From the NCBI GenBank assembly GCA_007026445.1, contig VDMD01000005.1, positions 558,001-622,000 on the forward strand: a DNA stretch of 64,000 bases. The letters are read 5' to 3'. This DNA comes from Schizophyllum amplum. Lineage: Eukaryota > Basidiomycota > Agaricomycetes > Agaricales > Schizophyllaceae. Positions 1 through 12,900 of the stretch are shown piece by piece. The notes under the pieces were generated by a model. That model saw nothing but the letters and a program-made list of their open reading frames with translations. It was not told where the DNA came from and searched no databases. Every line of letters begins with the position of its first letter. The stretch's first letter is position 1. A program made the translations under genes and the position numbers.

Positions 1-1455
1 AACGGGGGCCAGGCCTCGTCGAACAGCATCCTCACCCTCTTCAAGGTCCCCGCTGCGGTCGAACCCTCCAACGGCCATGCGTCTCGCAAACGCGCGTCTT
101 CGGACATGAGCAACAACCGTCTCAGCTTTGCACACTCCTCGTTCGAACGTGCGCGTCCCGGCCAGCGGAGTCCCACCAGCACCAGCCCGACCTCCTCTCC
201 TCGGATACGCGCGCACTCCGGCTCCCGCGAACGCCCCCACTCGCTTTCCTCCTCGTCCAAGCCGAGCCTCTCCCCCGACCAGCTCTACGAGCTCGTCAAA
301 AACAACAAGAATTTCCGCAGTCGCCCTCAGTCGCCCCGCCTGGAGACCGCCTCGTTCACCGCGCTCGCCGAGCACGTGTACCTCCCCTTCGTCGATCGCC
401 CCGCCGAGATCGCCTCCCTCATCTCCACTTCACCCACCGCGCGCCTGTTCGCCTTGCTGGCACAGACCTTCCCCAAATTAACAGCTCCTGTCGACGATCG
501 CGATCCCACGACGTGGGGCTACAAGAAGCTCCATCACTATCTGACAAGCGCGTCCCGCGAAACAGATCCGGATCCGACGTTCGTGGCGAACGTGCGCAGA
601 TGTATTCTACCGCACTCAGAGCTCATCTGGGAGCGCATCAAGGGCGCACTTGGTGTCCCGCCCGAGCTCGACTACGATGACGCCGGGGAGATCTCGTCGG
701 ACGACGGCATGAGGGCGCTCGGGCATTGGGATGGGTGGGACTCCGCATGGGATTCGCCGGTTCACGAGCGCAGATCGTACTTCCCATCCGCAGGCGAAGA
801 CACCGTGTCTCCCACGCCGCAGGGAACTTCCTCTCCCACTGGCCCCGTGACGATCACCACCCAAGCCGCGTCGCCACCCTTGGAAGATGAGCCGATGGAC
901 GGCAGCGACGAGGAGGTGGATACGTCGCTCACCGTCGAGACGCTCGTGGCGTCCGGCTCCCCGACGCCCATCTCTCCGCGCTCACCTGGGCTGGGGCTCA
1001 TCTCGGAAGCCGACGAGGAGGAATTTGCGGAGGCGGCGGAGTCCAGCCCACCTGCTGAGGAGCCCATTGCGGGCCTCCGCTTCCGTACGGCTTCCCCCAT
1101 GCACAAGGTCCACTCGCCCGCGCGCATGTCGTCCTCCGTCCTCTCCAGCCTCCCTTCAACGTTCTCCGACACCTCCGTCTCCTCGATGAGCGACTTCGGG
1201 CGCAGCATATCGCCGTCGCATTCGCTGTCGCGCTCGCCCGGCAGCGCAATGTCGCACTCGCCGGAGACGCCCCCGCAGTCCATCGGCAAACGCCTGGGGC
1301 ACCGCAGCAGCTTCGGGAGCTTCGCGAGCATCCACAGTCTGTCGGTCAGCGACCGTGGGAGTGTGGGTGGCGAGGGGGGCTATGGGGGCTTGGAGCGCAA
1401 GGCGCCGCTGTTCGTCAGTAGCTTCGCTGGTATGGGCGCGCGGCGGCGAGGCTGA
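1..1455 (+). CDS. Unknown Ser/Pro-rich protein, C-terminal part
   Basis: The reading frame is open from base 1 and stops at 1455, so the 5' end of the gene lies outside the window; the ATG at 106 is internal to the open frame and need not be the start. The protein has a low-complexity Ser/Pro/Arg-rich N-terminal part, then a compact, probably folded segment of about 130 residues (from ALAEHVYLPF to WERIKGALGVPPEL) with hydrophobic helices, then a long acidic and Ser/Pro-rich tail ending in basic GARRRG. No catalytic motif or membrane segment is visible. I do not recognise the family. Coding is supported by frame length, codon bias toward G/C third positions and absence of stops in a GC-rich frame, but frames on the other strand are also open, so the call is good rather than certain. 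Confidence 0.75.
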   Translation, partial: NGGQASSNSILTLFKVPAAVEPSNGHASRKRASSDMSNNRLSFAHSSFERARPGQRSPTSTSPTSSPRIRAHSGSRERPHSLSSSSKPSLSPDQLYELVKNNKNFRSRPQSPRLETASFTALAEHVYLPFVDRPAEIASLISTSPTARLFALLAQTFPKLTAPVDDRDPTTWGYKKLHHYLTSASRETDPDPTFVANVRRCILPHSELIWERIKGALGVPPELDYDDAGEISSDDGMRALGHWDGWDSAWDSPVHERRSYFPSAGEDTVSPTPQGTSSPTGPVTITTQAASPPLEDEPMDGSDEEVDTSLTVETLVASGSPTPISPRSPGLGLISEADEEEFAEAAESSPPAEEPIAGLRFRTASPMHKVHSPARMSSSVLSSLPSTFSDTSVSSMSDFGRSISPSHSLSRSPGSAMSHSPETPPQSIGKRLGHRSSFGSFASIHSLSVSDRGSVGGEGGYGGLERKAPLFVSSFAGMGARRRG

Positions 1456-4400
1456 GTTTAGGTTTGTCCCGGCCAACGCACTGTGTGGAGATTCGACTGA
1501 ACTAGGTTGTAGTGCCATCTGCCGCTTCCCGGATTCAACGTTACTTCCTGGATCCAGTGTCACTTTCCGAATACCGTCATAGCGCGCCTTCTCGAACTCA
1601 TCATGGCGCTCATACACGCCCGTTTCGCGTCTCCATGAACTTTACTGTGTTATCCGTGCATTGTTATTTATGTATGTGTTTGTGTATAAGTGTATATAAT
1701 GGTGGGCGCGCGGCCGCGTAGTCCCGAAGCAAAATGTAGTATATGGGTTACCGGTACAAGTACTTAGCATGTTGGTTATGTTTGTATCTGGTAGTGGTAC
1801 GAAAGCAGGGCTGTTCGTGCTTCGCGTCGGCGCTGAGCTGTTCTGTGGAGACTGTTAGTATTGGATTGGCTGTGGAGGCCTTGAACGTTGGTTTGACCTG
1901 GGTCTCCAGGGCTTCGCATCCCTGTGCAGGCGACGCTCCACGGTCGAAACTATTGCGTGCCAAGTAAGCGCACCTTGGGCGGCAAGTAGGTGGCTTCAGA
2001 AAGCTCCATACTGCGTGCTCAGCGCCCAGTAGCCAAGAAAAGACCTATTCGCTGCTGCGCGGGCGACGTCAGGCATGCTTGTCCTGTTCAATCCCAACAG
2101 GTTGGAATTCGTCTCCAGCGGCGGACGTCTATGACGCTGGCAGGGCATCTGACAGGCGTGGCGGTGACACGCCGACCCTCTTCTCGCGTCTTTGTTGCAC
2201 ATCGGCCGGGTCAGGCGGGTCAGTCAAGGGACGCGAAGGTGGGTCTATGCGTCATACGGTGCTGCGCTAGGTCGTGTTCCAAGCCTAACGAGGTCCAGAA
2301 AGACCTGCAACGAGTCTTCTTCATACTTTACTAATACTTATTCATCTCGATACAAGATGCGCTCATGAGAGGGACGACAAAGCAAAGGCTCCATTCCAAG
2401 TTCTCTCAAGATTCAACCATAAGCACATGACAGATCACGTGTTGTATGTGTTTGCTCACGTGCCAAGTTCAAGTTCGACCGCAGGCTTCAGGAGTCAGCA
2501 TTCAGGCCTCAGGGACCGCTGATTTTTTTCAGCCAAAGGTCCATGCCGGAAATTCGGTATATCTCTTCACTAACAACAGGGCCAGCCTCTTTCTGGACAC
2601 CGGCGAGGAGATCTTAACTCGTAGCGGCTTGTCCGAGTGCGCCACAAGTACAACACACCCCCATTATGAGCGCCCCGAAGCTCTTCCGCGTAGCTGCCGC
2701 GCTCTCTTCATCCAAGAGTCCAACTCGCAGGTGTTACGGCGTAAACACTTCCTCTTGGACGCCTCCAGCGAGCTGTAGCGACTCGCGGCGTACAGTTCCG
2801 CGTGTGTGGCACGAATGCCTCCCACGCGCGCGACACGCACGTCTGCCTGCGCCTGGACACAGGTGTCCCCCGCCTGTGGAGAACGCGTAGCCACCATCCG
2901 GAGTGAGGAGAGCATGGGCCTTTAGGGTGACTCCGAATGACTCGTCCGACCCGATGGCCATGCCGAAGCGGAGTCCTGAACCTTGAAGGCCTGACCGCCA
3001 AGACCTCCGAAGGGCGATCCGGAGTAACCTCTAGTAACCTGCAGAGGAACATGACGGAAGGGGACATTCAATTGAGTTGAGTGCCTTTCCCCGATCAGAC
3101 TTAGAGTCTACTCGGGTGGTCGGAACTTTTGAGTTCCGAGCTCGGAACTCCTGCCAAAAATGTTCAGAGAGGGAGATTGCGAGACTGCTCGGAACTTCGA
3201 GCTTCGTCACGCAGCTGGCGATGTTCATCACGCTCAGATCACGCAGGATCACGCTCGACAGCGGTTGACGCGAGTCGACGTTGAGGCGACGCGCCGCTGG
3301 CAGTGGGGGTCGTCGCGGCTGTTCAGAGCAGTCTATTGATTTCAAGTAATGTAGCAGCCATTGGGCTATCATGAAAATGCGAAAGGCTCTGTTTTGTGAG
3401 ATTTCTCCCTCGTAATTTGATGCGTCTGCAGGACACCCAGTTCTTCGTCTTTTTGGCTGACTGAAGCAGGAATGTATATACCATGTCTATTGCTTCCTAT
3501 GTACAGCTTTATAGACATATGGGCCGACTCGTAGACGCGCTGTGAAAGCCGCAAGTGTGGACGTCGCGCGCCACATGATGATGATCGTCATCGGCATTTG
3601 CCGCAAGCGTGCAGCTGCCTCGTTGAATCGTTCACAGCCGGTCTTCTTACGCTGCTCAGCGCTCAGCGCTCAGCCTGCATAACGGGGTCCCAAGCGAGCA
3701 CTCTGAGGTCGTCGCAAATGGTGCAGGGAGTACGTTCGGCAGGCAGAAAAATTTACATGTTGATCGATCATCGGACTCAGCGCAAGTGCACTACATCCGA
3801 CGTCCTGGTGCTCAGCGCCCAGCTACGGCCTTACGGACAGCCCAACAACAATCTGGCAGACCAGGATGCAGCCAGCATCGCCGAACGCAGCCCAGAACCC
3901 ATGAATTATTGGTATCGACCTGGCGTCGACGCGCGTCGCGCATCGTCCTCGAAAATGTCACGCGTTATGGCTTTGTGACGGCCTGTGACCCTCGGAACTC
4001 GCATACCCTCGGAACTCGAAGTTCCGAGCACCCGAGTAGACTCTTAGGCACGCTGCTGAGACTCCGGCTCGCCGAGGGCGATGGAGGACGGGAGTCCCGA
4101 TTTGCGGCGATGCTCTCTGACGCTCCCGCGGCCGACGTTCGCTTCGCTCTCTGAGCCCAAGTGACTCGTGAGGAACGTCGCAAGAATTGCAGACGAAACC
4201 AGTCAAATAAGGGCTCGTTCTCGGTGTTGAGACAGTGGCCTGAATGACCACCTACCTACCTACTTGTAAGAAAAAGAGCCAGTCATGGAGAATGAGGCAG
4301 GAGACAGGGAAGTCGATAAAAATGGGAGAGACCGGTCAGGGCGGAGATGAGATGAGGTTTATGAACGGGGAGTTGTTCTAGCTTGAGGTGAATAGAGGCA

Positions 4401-5899
4401 ACCGCGTGATTTGAGAAACACTAGTGAAGGGGCACCCACCGTTCATGAACCCATCCATGTAGGATAGAGCCGCTCGCGGAAGGTAGCCGCTCATGAAAAC
4501 GGCGAATGAGACACACCGGCATGAGGCAGATGGATGCCCCCAGAGGATAGACGCCCATGCGAGACGGTCGATGAACGGTATTCAGGCGTCCGTGTAGGAT
4601 AGCCGCCCATCAAGCACGGTAGTCCATGTAGGATATAGAGGTGGGAAATGACTGCTCCCGCACGAAGCCCGCGATCAAGTGACTGAGACCGAGAATATGT
4701 GGCAAAGGACAGTTGTTCGAGGGTGATTATACGCACTGAAGAGCAACGATGGGACCAGGGTCGAAGGAAGCTTCGTCGGAGGAACTGTGATGAGAGCACG
4801 CAAAAGATACGCATAGTGATACCGCGCGAAGGAGGCCACATACTGAGCGAAGGAGACCACATACCGCCCCGAGCACAGAGATCAAGATGGGTGGGCCTAG
4901 ATAGGTATAGAGATTGCGATAGAAGGCAATCCGTCCATGCGCCAAGTCCCATCATGCGTCGTATCCCGCAGGGCAGTCGCGAGGTCGTGTACAAGTCCTT
5001 GGGCATATCGAATGCTCAGAGGCCTTCCGCATATTGAGAAGTCTCCGACGGCCGAGGACCGAGCAGCCGAGGGAGGGGGTAGCGCGGAGTGCGAAATCGC
5101 GGGATGTACCAGAGCGCGCGATTCGGGGAAGGCGGTTATCCCGGACGAACAGAAAGATAGGAATTTCTAGAGACTATCAGCTTGCGAGATGAGATACATA
5201 GCGCACTGTGCCACCCGCCAGGTAGGCGGGGAAAAGCACCAGAGGACCCTGCCAGTCGCATAATGCGCGGTCCCCTACTGGAGGAGGGGTGCCTCGCATG
5301 TTCAGTGACCAGAGTACACATCGAAGATGAGTCTCCGCGTGCGCCGCGGGTGTACAATCCGTCAGTTGCTCGCAGTCGGGGGTGGTCAGGCTGAGGCATG
5401 CCTCTCTGCGCCGTTTCTGCGCAGCTATAGCCACACGCAGCCCAGCACGAGCCCGCTGCACTGTTCGCCCTTCGCCCTGTGCGACGCGCATGGGCACTGG
5501 CCGGGGCTAGCGAGGCACGCGTGCGGCAGGGCTCCGTCGACGGGACGCGCCGCGCCACCATTCACTCTGGCCGCTTCTCGCACGGCAGCGCGCTGTCGAG
5601 GCCTGGGACCGGGGCGGCCAGCGAGCCGGGGGCGTTAGCGTTGGGGGCGTGACGGTGGTGAACACGGACGAGGGGGACGGGATCTGTTTCGGGCTCTCAG
5701 GCTCGAGCAGACCATGTGCTCGCAGCGCCACGTGCCGCCTCCCGCCTTGTTTATAGTGACTCGGCGCGCGGCCCTTGTCTGCCTCCCCCACCCCGCGCTC
5801 AACCAACGAGGCACGTCGTCGTCGTCGTTCACAGTGTTCTCGCCGTCCCCGGCGTTGCTGACCGCGTCCTAGACCCCATCCCACGACGCGCCGCACATC
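1456..5899. other. Long intergenic region with one transposon-like element
   Basis: No convincing gene was found in these 4.4 kb; the open frames are short, without introns that extend them and without recognisable domains. The stretch holds the 940-bp inverted-repeat element at 3104-4043, short CTACCTAC runs near 4252-4266, and three copies of a (C/A)TGTAGGATA motif near 4455, 4591 and 4626. The last 250 bases form the GC-rich promoter and 5' leader of the dynein light chain gene. Confidence 0.6.
3104..4043. mobile_element. PIF/Harbinger-like MITE with TTA target duplication
   Basis: Seen: the ends read GAGTCTACTCGGGTG and its exact reverse complement, followed inward by near-matching copies of TCGGAACTT and GAGTTCCGAG, giving imperfect terminal inverted repeats of about 40 bp. 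TTA stands immediately outside both ends (3101-3103 and 4044-4046). CTCGGAACT-type motifs recur several times near both ends, as subterminal transposase-binding repeats do. Known: PIF/Harbinger elements duplicate TWA. Inference: a 940-bp non-autonomous element, since no transposase frame is present. A 3-bp duplication can arise by chance, so the superfamily is tentative while the inverted repeat itself is clear. Confidence 0.75.
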
Positions 5900-6296
5900 A
5901 TGGCCGACAAACTCGACGCGCCCACCTCGTCCTCGACCGACACCGGTTCAGGCCCCAACGCCGGCGCCACAGGCGGCGCAGGCCCCAAAGCAATCATCAA
6001 GAACGTCGACATGAGCGAGGAGATGCAGCAGGAGAGCGTGGACATCGCGTCCGCCGCGCTCGAGAAGTACAACATCGAGAAGGACATCGCAGCGCAGATC
6101 AAGAAGGAGTTCGACCGCAGACACGGCCCAACCTGGCACGTCGTCGTCGGCAAGAACTTTGGGAGCTACGTGACACACGGTGCGTGCCCCCGCCGTCGCG
6201 CGCGAGACGCGTCGCTGATCGAACCCGCGCGCAGAAACAAAGCACTTCATCTACTTTTACGTCGGCTCCCTGGCTATCCTCATCTGGAAGTCATAG
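5900..6296 (+). CDS. Dynein light chain LC8-type
   Basis: Two exons, 5900-6179 and 6235-6296, with a 55-base GTGCGT...GCAG intron, give 113 residues. LC8 is a small homodimeric hub that binds the dynein intermediate chain and many other partners. The core is clear: [20 protein letters not shown], then [40 protein letters not shown] and a closing [19 protein letters not shown], the family's dimer-forming strands. The first 25 or so residues are an Ala/Gly/Ser/Thr-rich extension absent from the 89-residue animal protein; fungal homologues vary here. The start is the first ATG of the frame and has a purine-rich context. It converges on the Axl2-like gene with 430 bases between stops. Confidence 0.95.
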
Positions 6297-6725
6297 AAAC
6301 GCGTCTGCTGTCCCTTGTCTCTCTGTCGTCCTGCGCCCACCTGCCCCGCCGCTGCGGTGGACATTCTGAACCTCATAGTCGTACTCATGCACACGTGTTT
6401 TGTCGCAACGTGACTCTATAATCTTTTTTTTTGAAGTTGTACGGACCACCCCCGTCGTATGTATCCAATACACTGCCTGGCTTGCAGAAAATTCGTACCC
6501 ATCCCGCTTGAAGACTTTTGTGGCACACAATACGGTCAGATGAGAGTGTAGCCATGTTCAATTCCTCTGCCAGAGCGTAGTATGAGTATATGCCACGATC
6601 CGAAGCGCGATAGTAATAAGATGTTCTATCCATCCACTAGTAAGTGTGAGTCTACCTAGATTGTACCGTGAGTTGCTCAAGAAGAGTCCGAAACCAAGAA
6701 ATCATAAAGAAGGGAAGGGCCCGAC
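6297..6725. other. Convergent 3' intergenic region
   Basis: The 429 bases between the stop codons of the dynein light chain (+) and the Axl2-like gene (-) contain both 3' untranslated regions. A run of eight T follows at 6424-6431. No gene or repeat was recognised. Confidence 0.5.
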
Positions 6726-9576
6726 TCAGCCGCGACGCGCGACCACTTCACCCAGCAACACGCCCACCAACTCCCGCCCCACGTATATCCCTACCTCATA
6801 CTCCCCCGCATCCACCGACATCGGCGTGCCAGTCACCTCCACCGCCCCCCGGTGCTTGCCAAAGTCCAGGTCCGCGTGCATGAACCGCGGCAGCGGCTGC
6901 CCCGACGTCAGCCGCGCGTTCAACTGGAGGCTCTTGACCGGCTTGACCTGCACAGGCACCTTGGTCTTGAAACGCTGCCCCGCACTCCACAGCAGCTTCT
7001 GCCCACGCGGCACCCCGCCTTCGCTGTGGTCATTGTGCGAAGACTCCAAGGACGAGAACGAGGACCGCACGTTGGTCGAGACGGTCAGCATCGAGGGCGC
7101 CGTGCCGACCGTGCGCTGATCCACGCTGAGCGATTCGACGTACTGCAGCGCTGTCGAGAGGTCCTCCTCGCTCGTGCTCTTGCCCGCCCCGTCCGCAGAT
7201 TTGCCATACAGCTCGGCAGTGTGGCTCGTGACGCGAGGCTTTCCGTCCGTGCGCTTCGCCACTGCATCCAATGGCGGGACTGGCACGCGCCCGGCGTTGA
7301 ATGGCACCAATCGGGGTCGTGCGGTCGCAGGCATGTCGGATGCGAACGATACACCACTCATGCTCTTGCCGCTGCGAACGCTCATCGCGCGAGACGCCTT
7401 CTGGACCACCGCTTCCGCCGCGTGTGTCAGCACCGAGTCGCGTGAGCCCGAAGACTCTAGTGACAGCTCTCGCGAAAGCGGGGACCCTCCGCGCATGAAG
7501 TGCACCTGCGGCGGAGACCTTGGCGGGAGCATGTCCGCGCGGCGATGAGGAATCGATTGGTTGCCAGTCGACGTAGACGGGGAGGTGACAAACGTGCCGG
7601 GTGCCATGCTGTCGTCGAAGGGGTTGACTGAAGGTGCTGGCGTCTGCTTGTCGGAAAACGGCAGGTCATCTTCGCTGCCAGCGCGCAGAGGCATCGGTTT
7701 CCCAATGATGGGCCGCGGCGGACGGCTACCCAGGCGCACGCTGCGATACTTGTCGCTGACAGTGCGGACCGTCTGCTTGACTCGGGACATGAACTCACGC
7801 TTGCTCATGACGGCACTGCTAACGGGACTGGCGAAGGAGAAGGCCGCTGAGTAGCTCTTCGCTGGAGCCCTCGATAGACCATCATAGCCTGCAAATGATA
7901 AATTCAGATGACGCTGAACAGTACGCTGGCTGAGCATACGCACTCTTTCCTTTACCTCCGAAGGGATTCACAACCTCGGTCGTAGTAGGAGGAAGACCTT
8001 CAGTCCACCCGTAACCGGCCTCCGATGACTGCTTCGTGTCGATGCCATACCAGCGCTTCTCCGCGTCCGTATAGTGCTTCATGCCTTCTTCGCCCACGAC
8101 CGCCGAGTCTTGCACACGGGCGTACCGACGGAACCCGGCTAGTATACCACCCAACAGGATGATGCCGCCCACGAAAGCTGCAGCGATCGATAGACCAAGC
8201 ATCAGACGTTTATGTGCTGCTGCCGACAGCTTGTTGGGACCGGAATCGTACCCTTCCTTACGGTGACCATTCGAGATCGAGACAGGGAGCGTGGTATGCG
8301 ACGTAGAGTGGGTGTTTCGCGAATAGGCCGTGAATGTGATCGAGAAATGGTCGCTGTCGAAAGTAGAGGGTATAGAGGCCGAGAATTCTCCAGTCTTGGC
8401 GTCGAACTGGGAAAATCCTGCAACTGTGCTCGGATCCAAGGAGGCCGTCAGGTTTACGTTGGTGCTACCCGTCGCGTTGGAGAAGTAGGGCACAAGGCTG
8501 AAGGTGAATTGGCCATCTTTCGGGGAGACCACGGGAGAGATGTTCGGCGTGGAGAAGTAGGACGGCACGACAGCGAGAGAGACTTCGGTGTCGATGGTTT
8601 GACCAAAGTCCGTCGAGATTCGGACCGGCAGCGTCGTAGAGTCTGAAAGACCATCCGGCGGGGTCCCAGCTAGCGTCCTAGTTGAGTTGTCGTAGCTGAG
8701 CCAGCTCACATGAGAGGTATCGAATACGAGATCGGTGATGACCTTGGGATCAACAGGCTCTCCATCCACGAGAATCCCGGTAAAGTCGGCGGGCGACATC
8801 ATTGCAAGACTGAACTCCGTCGAAGCCGTGATGTTGATAGTCGGGAGGGTCAGAGCGTCGGTAGAGAGCTCATGATTTGCTACAACAAGATCGAAGGGTG
8901 CGCTAATCGCGCTGTAGCCTTGCTGATCCGTTGCGTGAAGCGCGAGCGAGTGAGTCCCCCGATGCCTGTGCGGAGCGATGCCGTTGAAGGTGATCTGCTT
9001 CGGGTTGAACTCGAGCCATCCGGGCAATGGTGAGCCGTCCGCCTGTCGCGCATCGTAGAACAGGTTGTGTTCGGCTTCAAAAGTGTTCCACTCGAAACCA
9101 ATGCTGAAGGACCACCCGAGAGGCACGCGAAGGGCAGGGTTCGACGTCGATAGTGCGGACGTGTTCGAGATGAGGAAGACCGAGGATAAAGACGGGTTGT
9201 GGTCGTGGAATTGGTCTGTGATGGGGATACGAAGCGTTGGAGCCGGATAGGATGTCACGCAGAGGGTGAACGAGGAGGACGTAGATGATGAGTCGTCTTG
9301 TGCCGTGACTGTGATTCTTGTGTTCCCTTCATCGTTCTGGGAGGGTGTCCCGCTGAATGTACGCGTCGAAGCATCGAAGGCGAGCCATTTGGGGAGGTCT
9401 GCCGCAGTGTACCGGAGGTCGCCGTCGCTGTCTTCGAATGTTGTCGACGAGAAGGCCCAGCTGTAGCTCTCTTTTGTCCGCGCAATAGTTGGCAGCTGGT
9501 CGTCGAGCGAGTAAGCGACGTCAAGAGCAGATACGGTGAGCGAGTAGGCCAGAACGAGGAAAGGAAGGGCGAGCAT
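6726..9576 (-). CDS. Axl2-like cadherin-domain transmembrane protein
   Basis: Two exons, 9576-7956 and 7888-6726, joined across a 67-base GTAAAG...TGCAG intron, encode 927 residues. The start was placed at the ATG of MLALPFLVLAYSLTVSALD, a standard signal peptide; the frame runs further upstream only through a TTG. Four cadherin/dystroglycan-like Ig-fold repeats follow, marked by LPKWLAFDASTRTFSGTP, LPGWLEFNPKQITFNG and VSWLSYDNSTRTLAGTPP. One membrane helix (LMLGLSIAAAFVGGIILLGG) lies near residue 490, then a long Ser/Pro-rich cytoplasmic tail with a conserved-looking C-terminal beta-rich block (FMHADLDFGKHRGAVEVTG). Yeast Axl2 marks bud sites; in filamentous fungi the homologue acts in polarity and septation. 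The role here is inferred from that family. Many N-glycosylation sequons fit a surface protein. Confidence 0.9.
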
Positions 9577-9984
9577 AGCGATGGACAATGGCGAGCGCTG
9601 TGTCGGCGACGAGAGCAGCTCAAGACGCCCAGCGAGCCCGATGCCAGATGACGGACGGGAGCAAGGAATAATAGCCAAACAAACACCAACAACGCGATCT
9701 TGACTTCCCGAACCGGTAACAAACTAACAGCCCGGCCAACATACGCATACACCCGCAACTATGCCCTCATTATTACTCGAAAGCGTCTACTAAACAAAAT
9801 AGTCTACAACCATAGCTGCGGAATGTAGGTAGGGAGAGAGTGTATGTAGCTACTAAAAGAACAGAAAATGTACGTATCCTTCACATGAACATGAGTATGA
9901 GAACAACAGGCGGACATTACAGAAAGCGAGCAAAGCATAATATGTAGGTACAGAAGACGTGACTCCAGAAAAGGCCGAGGAAGC
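9577..9984. other. Intergenic region between two minus-strand genes
   Basis: These 408 bases separate the importin stop codon from the start of the Axl2-like gene, so they carry the 3' end of the former and the promoter of the latter. Repeated TACGTA-like and TATGTAGGTA motifs are present; nothing else was recognised. Confidence 0.5.
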
Positions 9985-12900
9985 TTATGCGAACGCGGCG
10001 AGACCGGCAGCCTGCACCTTCTCAGGCATCTCCGCGTTGAGGGCCTTGACGAGCTGGATGAGCTCGCCGCGAACCTCTTCCGGCAGTTGCTCCTCCGCCC
10101 GCTCCGGGTCCAGCACGTAGGCAAAGACCTGGAGCAGGTGCTCCATGTACGGCTGCAGCGCTGCGCCGTTGGTGCGGAAGAGGTGGAAGAGCGCGCGGTA
10201 GACCGGTGCGTTCTCCTGGAAGTCGTTCTTGAGTGGCAGCGACTGGATCCACACGGGGAGGACCTGGTCGAGGGGCATGCTCGCCGTGTTGCGGACGATC
10301 ATGCGGGCGACGGCACCCGCGGCGTTGTCCCGTGCGTGCAGCCGGGGCGCCAGAGCGTCTGGAGGCGCTTCGAAGAGAGGGCGGAGAGCGGCGAGGAGGG
10401 GCATCATCTGAGCAGAGAGGTCGATCTGGGAATGCTGCACCAGCAAGCCGGTCGCGAACGCCGCATTGCCCTGCACTTCCGCCTCGCTGTCGCTCAAGGC
10501 GCGGTAGAACAGCTCGAGCAGAGGCTCGGTGAAGGGAGTGATGGAACTGTCCATGCCGCCAATGATCTCAGACAGGCAGCCGATAGCGGACGAGCGCTCG
10601 GTGAGGGACCGTGTCTTCTTCTACACATTTCATCAGCACTCGACACATAGCGCCAGCGGTGTAGACTCACGTAGTACTTGGTGATCAAGGGGAAGAAGGT
10701 GCTGAAGGCGGTCTGGAAGTTGTGCTCCAGAGCGGTGGCCATGGCGGAAACAAGGTCGCACGCCGAGCCGATGAGTACGCCCTCCAGTTCAGCCGAGTCC
10801 TCGGGAGCTTCCTCGTCTTCATCCTGATCAGGGTCGGTCTGGCAGTACGCCTTCTGCTCAAGGATGAGGATGGCGATCTTGCAGAGCTCCTCTTCGTCTA
10901 GATCGGGCCGAAGTTAGAAGACCAAGCACAGTATGTATAGATGAGTAACATACAGCCGTCGGTGAAGACCTCGCCGATCTTGGTGATTGTCTCCGCGAGA
11001 GAAACACAGAGGCCAGAGGCCACGGACCTGAGGTAAAAATGTTAGTACGATGATCACAACATAGCACGTATGAGGAGTCAGATAGAGATATATGGTTGGT
11101 CTCTTGTGCGCTTAGCGCATCGAAGTGAGCTGAGTTATTTATCATCACGCTAGGCAGGCCCGAAGACAGGTCGCCGATATCCAGATATAAGACACTCACT
11201 TGTTGTCCTCGCTCTCGAACATCTCCAGCAGCTGCGGGACGACGTGCTTGATGAGATCCTTGGTGTGCTGGACCGTGGCGCCGTCCGGGCTCTCGTTGCT
11301 GATCTCCCAGAACGTGCGGACAATCTCCAACAGGCTGTCCACGGCGCTCTTGCGCACGCCCTCGTAGTAGTGGTTGCACAATTCGAGAAGCTCCATCGTG
11401 CACTGCTCGACGTACGGCAGAAATGCCTGGCGGGTCGCCGCGAAAAGCGTACCAATGGAGTCGGCCGCGATCTCCTTCTCGATGGCGACAGCGCTGTTGG
11501 TTTCGAGAAGCTTCTCAAGGTCCTTGAGCTCGTCTTCGTCGCCACCCATACCATCCGAAACTGAGATAGCGGTCGATGGCGAGGTGCCTGCATTGAAAGC
11601 GCTGGCGGCCTCACTGACGGTCACTAAACATGTGGTCAGATAGGGGCATTGCCACAAGTGCGCGTGCATACCAGTGCCATCCTCAATGCCTTCGACAGAC
11701 GACTCGTCCTGCTTCAGACTCTGGAGCAGCATAGTGACAGTGCCCTCGAGGTACTGTGCGAACTCCTCGCCGAAGACACGTGCCATGACGCCGAAGAAGA
11801 GGAAGCTGCATTCCCTCAAGCTGTTGCTACCGAACGCGTCAGAGCTGCAGCATGCACGCAGAAGGACGCACATACCGGCCACCGGCAGCGCCGTTCACCA
11901 TCTGCGCACCTTCCACAGCGCGTTGCATCATCTCCGGGAACCACGGGCGGAACTTCTCCTTGCCCACGGCTTCTGCGATCGTGCCGATCGCGTCCATCGC
12001 GATCCCGCGCAGCTCGAGATCGCCGTTGTCGATGGTGTCGACGCTGTGGGCGCCGAGGGCCACGGCTTGGCTGCCAAGGCCGGCAAACTGGCGCAGCTGG
12101 CTCATGGTGCCTTCGAAGTAGGGCAAGAAGCGCTCCTTCGCGGCGTGCGCGGCGCTGCCGATGGCACCAGTAACGACGGCCTTGACGCGGCCCGAGACGG
12201 TCGGGGATGTGAGGAGGCCAGCAAGACGCTCCATAATGAGCGGGAGGTATTGGTCGATCACACTGGTGAGGATCTCGAGGAGGGCGTCGAGAGCGGTGCA
12301 GGCGGCGGCCTGGGTCTCAGCATCGTTGATGAGGGTCATCATAGCCTACGTGAACAACTCAGCCCCCCGAAGAGTGCAGACAGTTTGACATATACACTCA
12401 CTGGAACCAACACGGCGTGCTTCTCGATGCAGTGGTCCTCGAGCCACTGGCAAAGGCAGCTCACGGCAATGCAGGCGGCCTTCCTGACCTTCGCATCGCC
12501 GTCCTGGATGCCGAGCTCGATGATGGGCCAGATCTCGTTCATGTGGTTGCTGTGGACAGTTGAGAATCAGGCCGCATCAAACAAAGCTGGAGACGTACTT
12601 CGAGCCCATGTAGTCGCTGCATCCCTCGACAGCGACACCCAGAGCCATCAACGCACCCTTACGGTACGAGGGATCCGGTGAGCTGAGGTACTTCTGCATC
12701 TGCTCGCGGAGCGCGGGGTACACTTGCGAGGGCGGGAGGTTCGTCGACAGCGAGTCAATGATGCGCAGTGCGGACTACAAGGGTGTCAGAGCATTACAGC
12801 GTAAGAACGGATACGGGCTTACCCTCGCCGGCGCCTCTTCGTCGGCGTCCTCAGGCTCGTCTTCAGTCGTGATGATCATAAGGCCCTCCATGATGGAGGC

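Noticed and set aside
4440..4640. Three copies of a TGTAGGATA motif, considered as a repeat array
   Set aside because: The spacing is irregular (about 136 and 35 bases) and the flanks are unrelated, so it is neither a CRISPR-like array nor a clear tandem repeat.
11674..12681. 335-codon plus-strand frame opposite the importin gene
   Set aside because: It is an antisense shadow of the HEAT-repeat exons and runs through several introns of the real gene.
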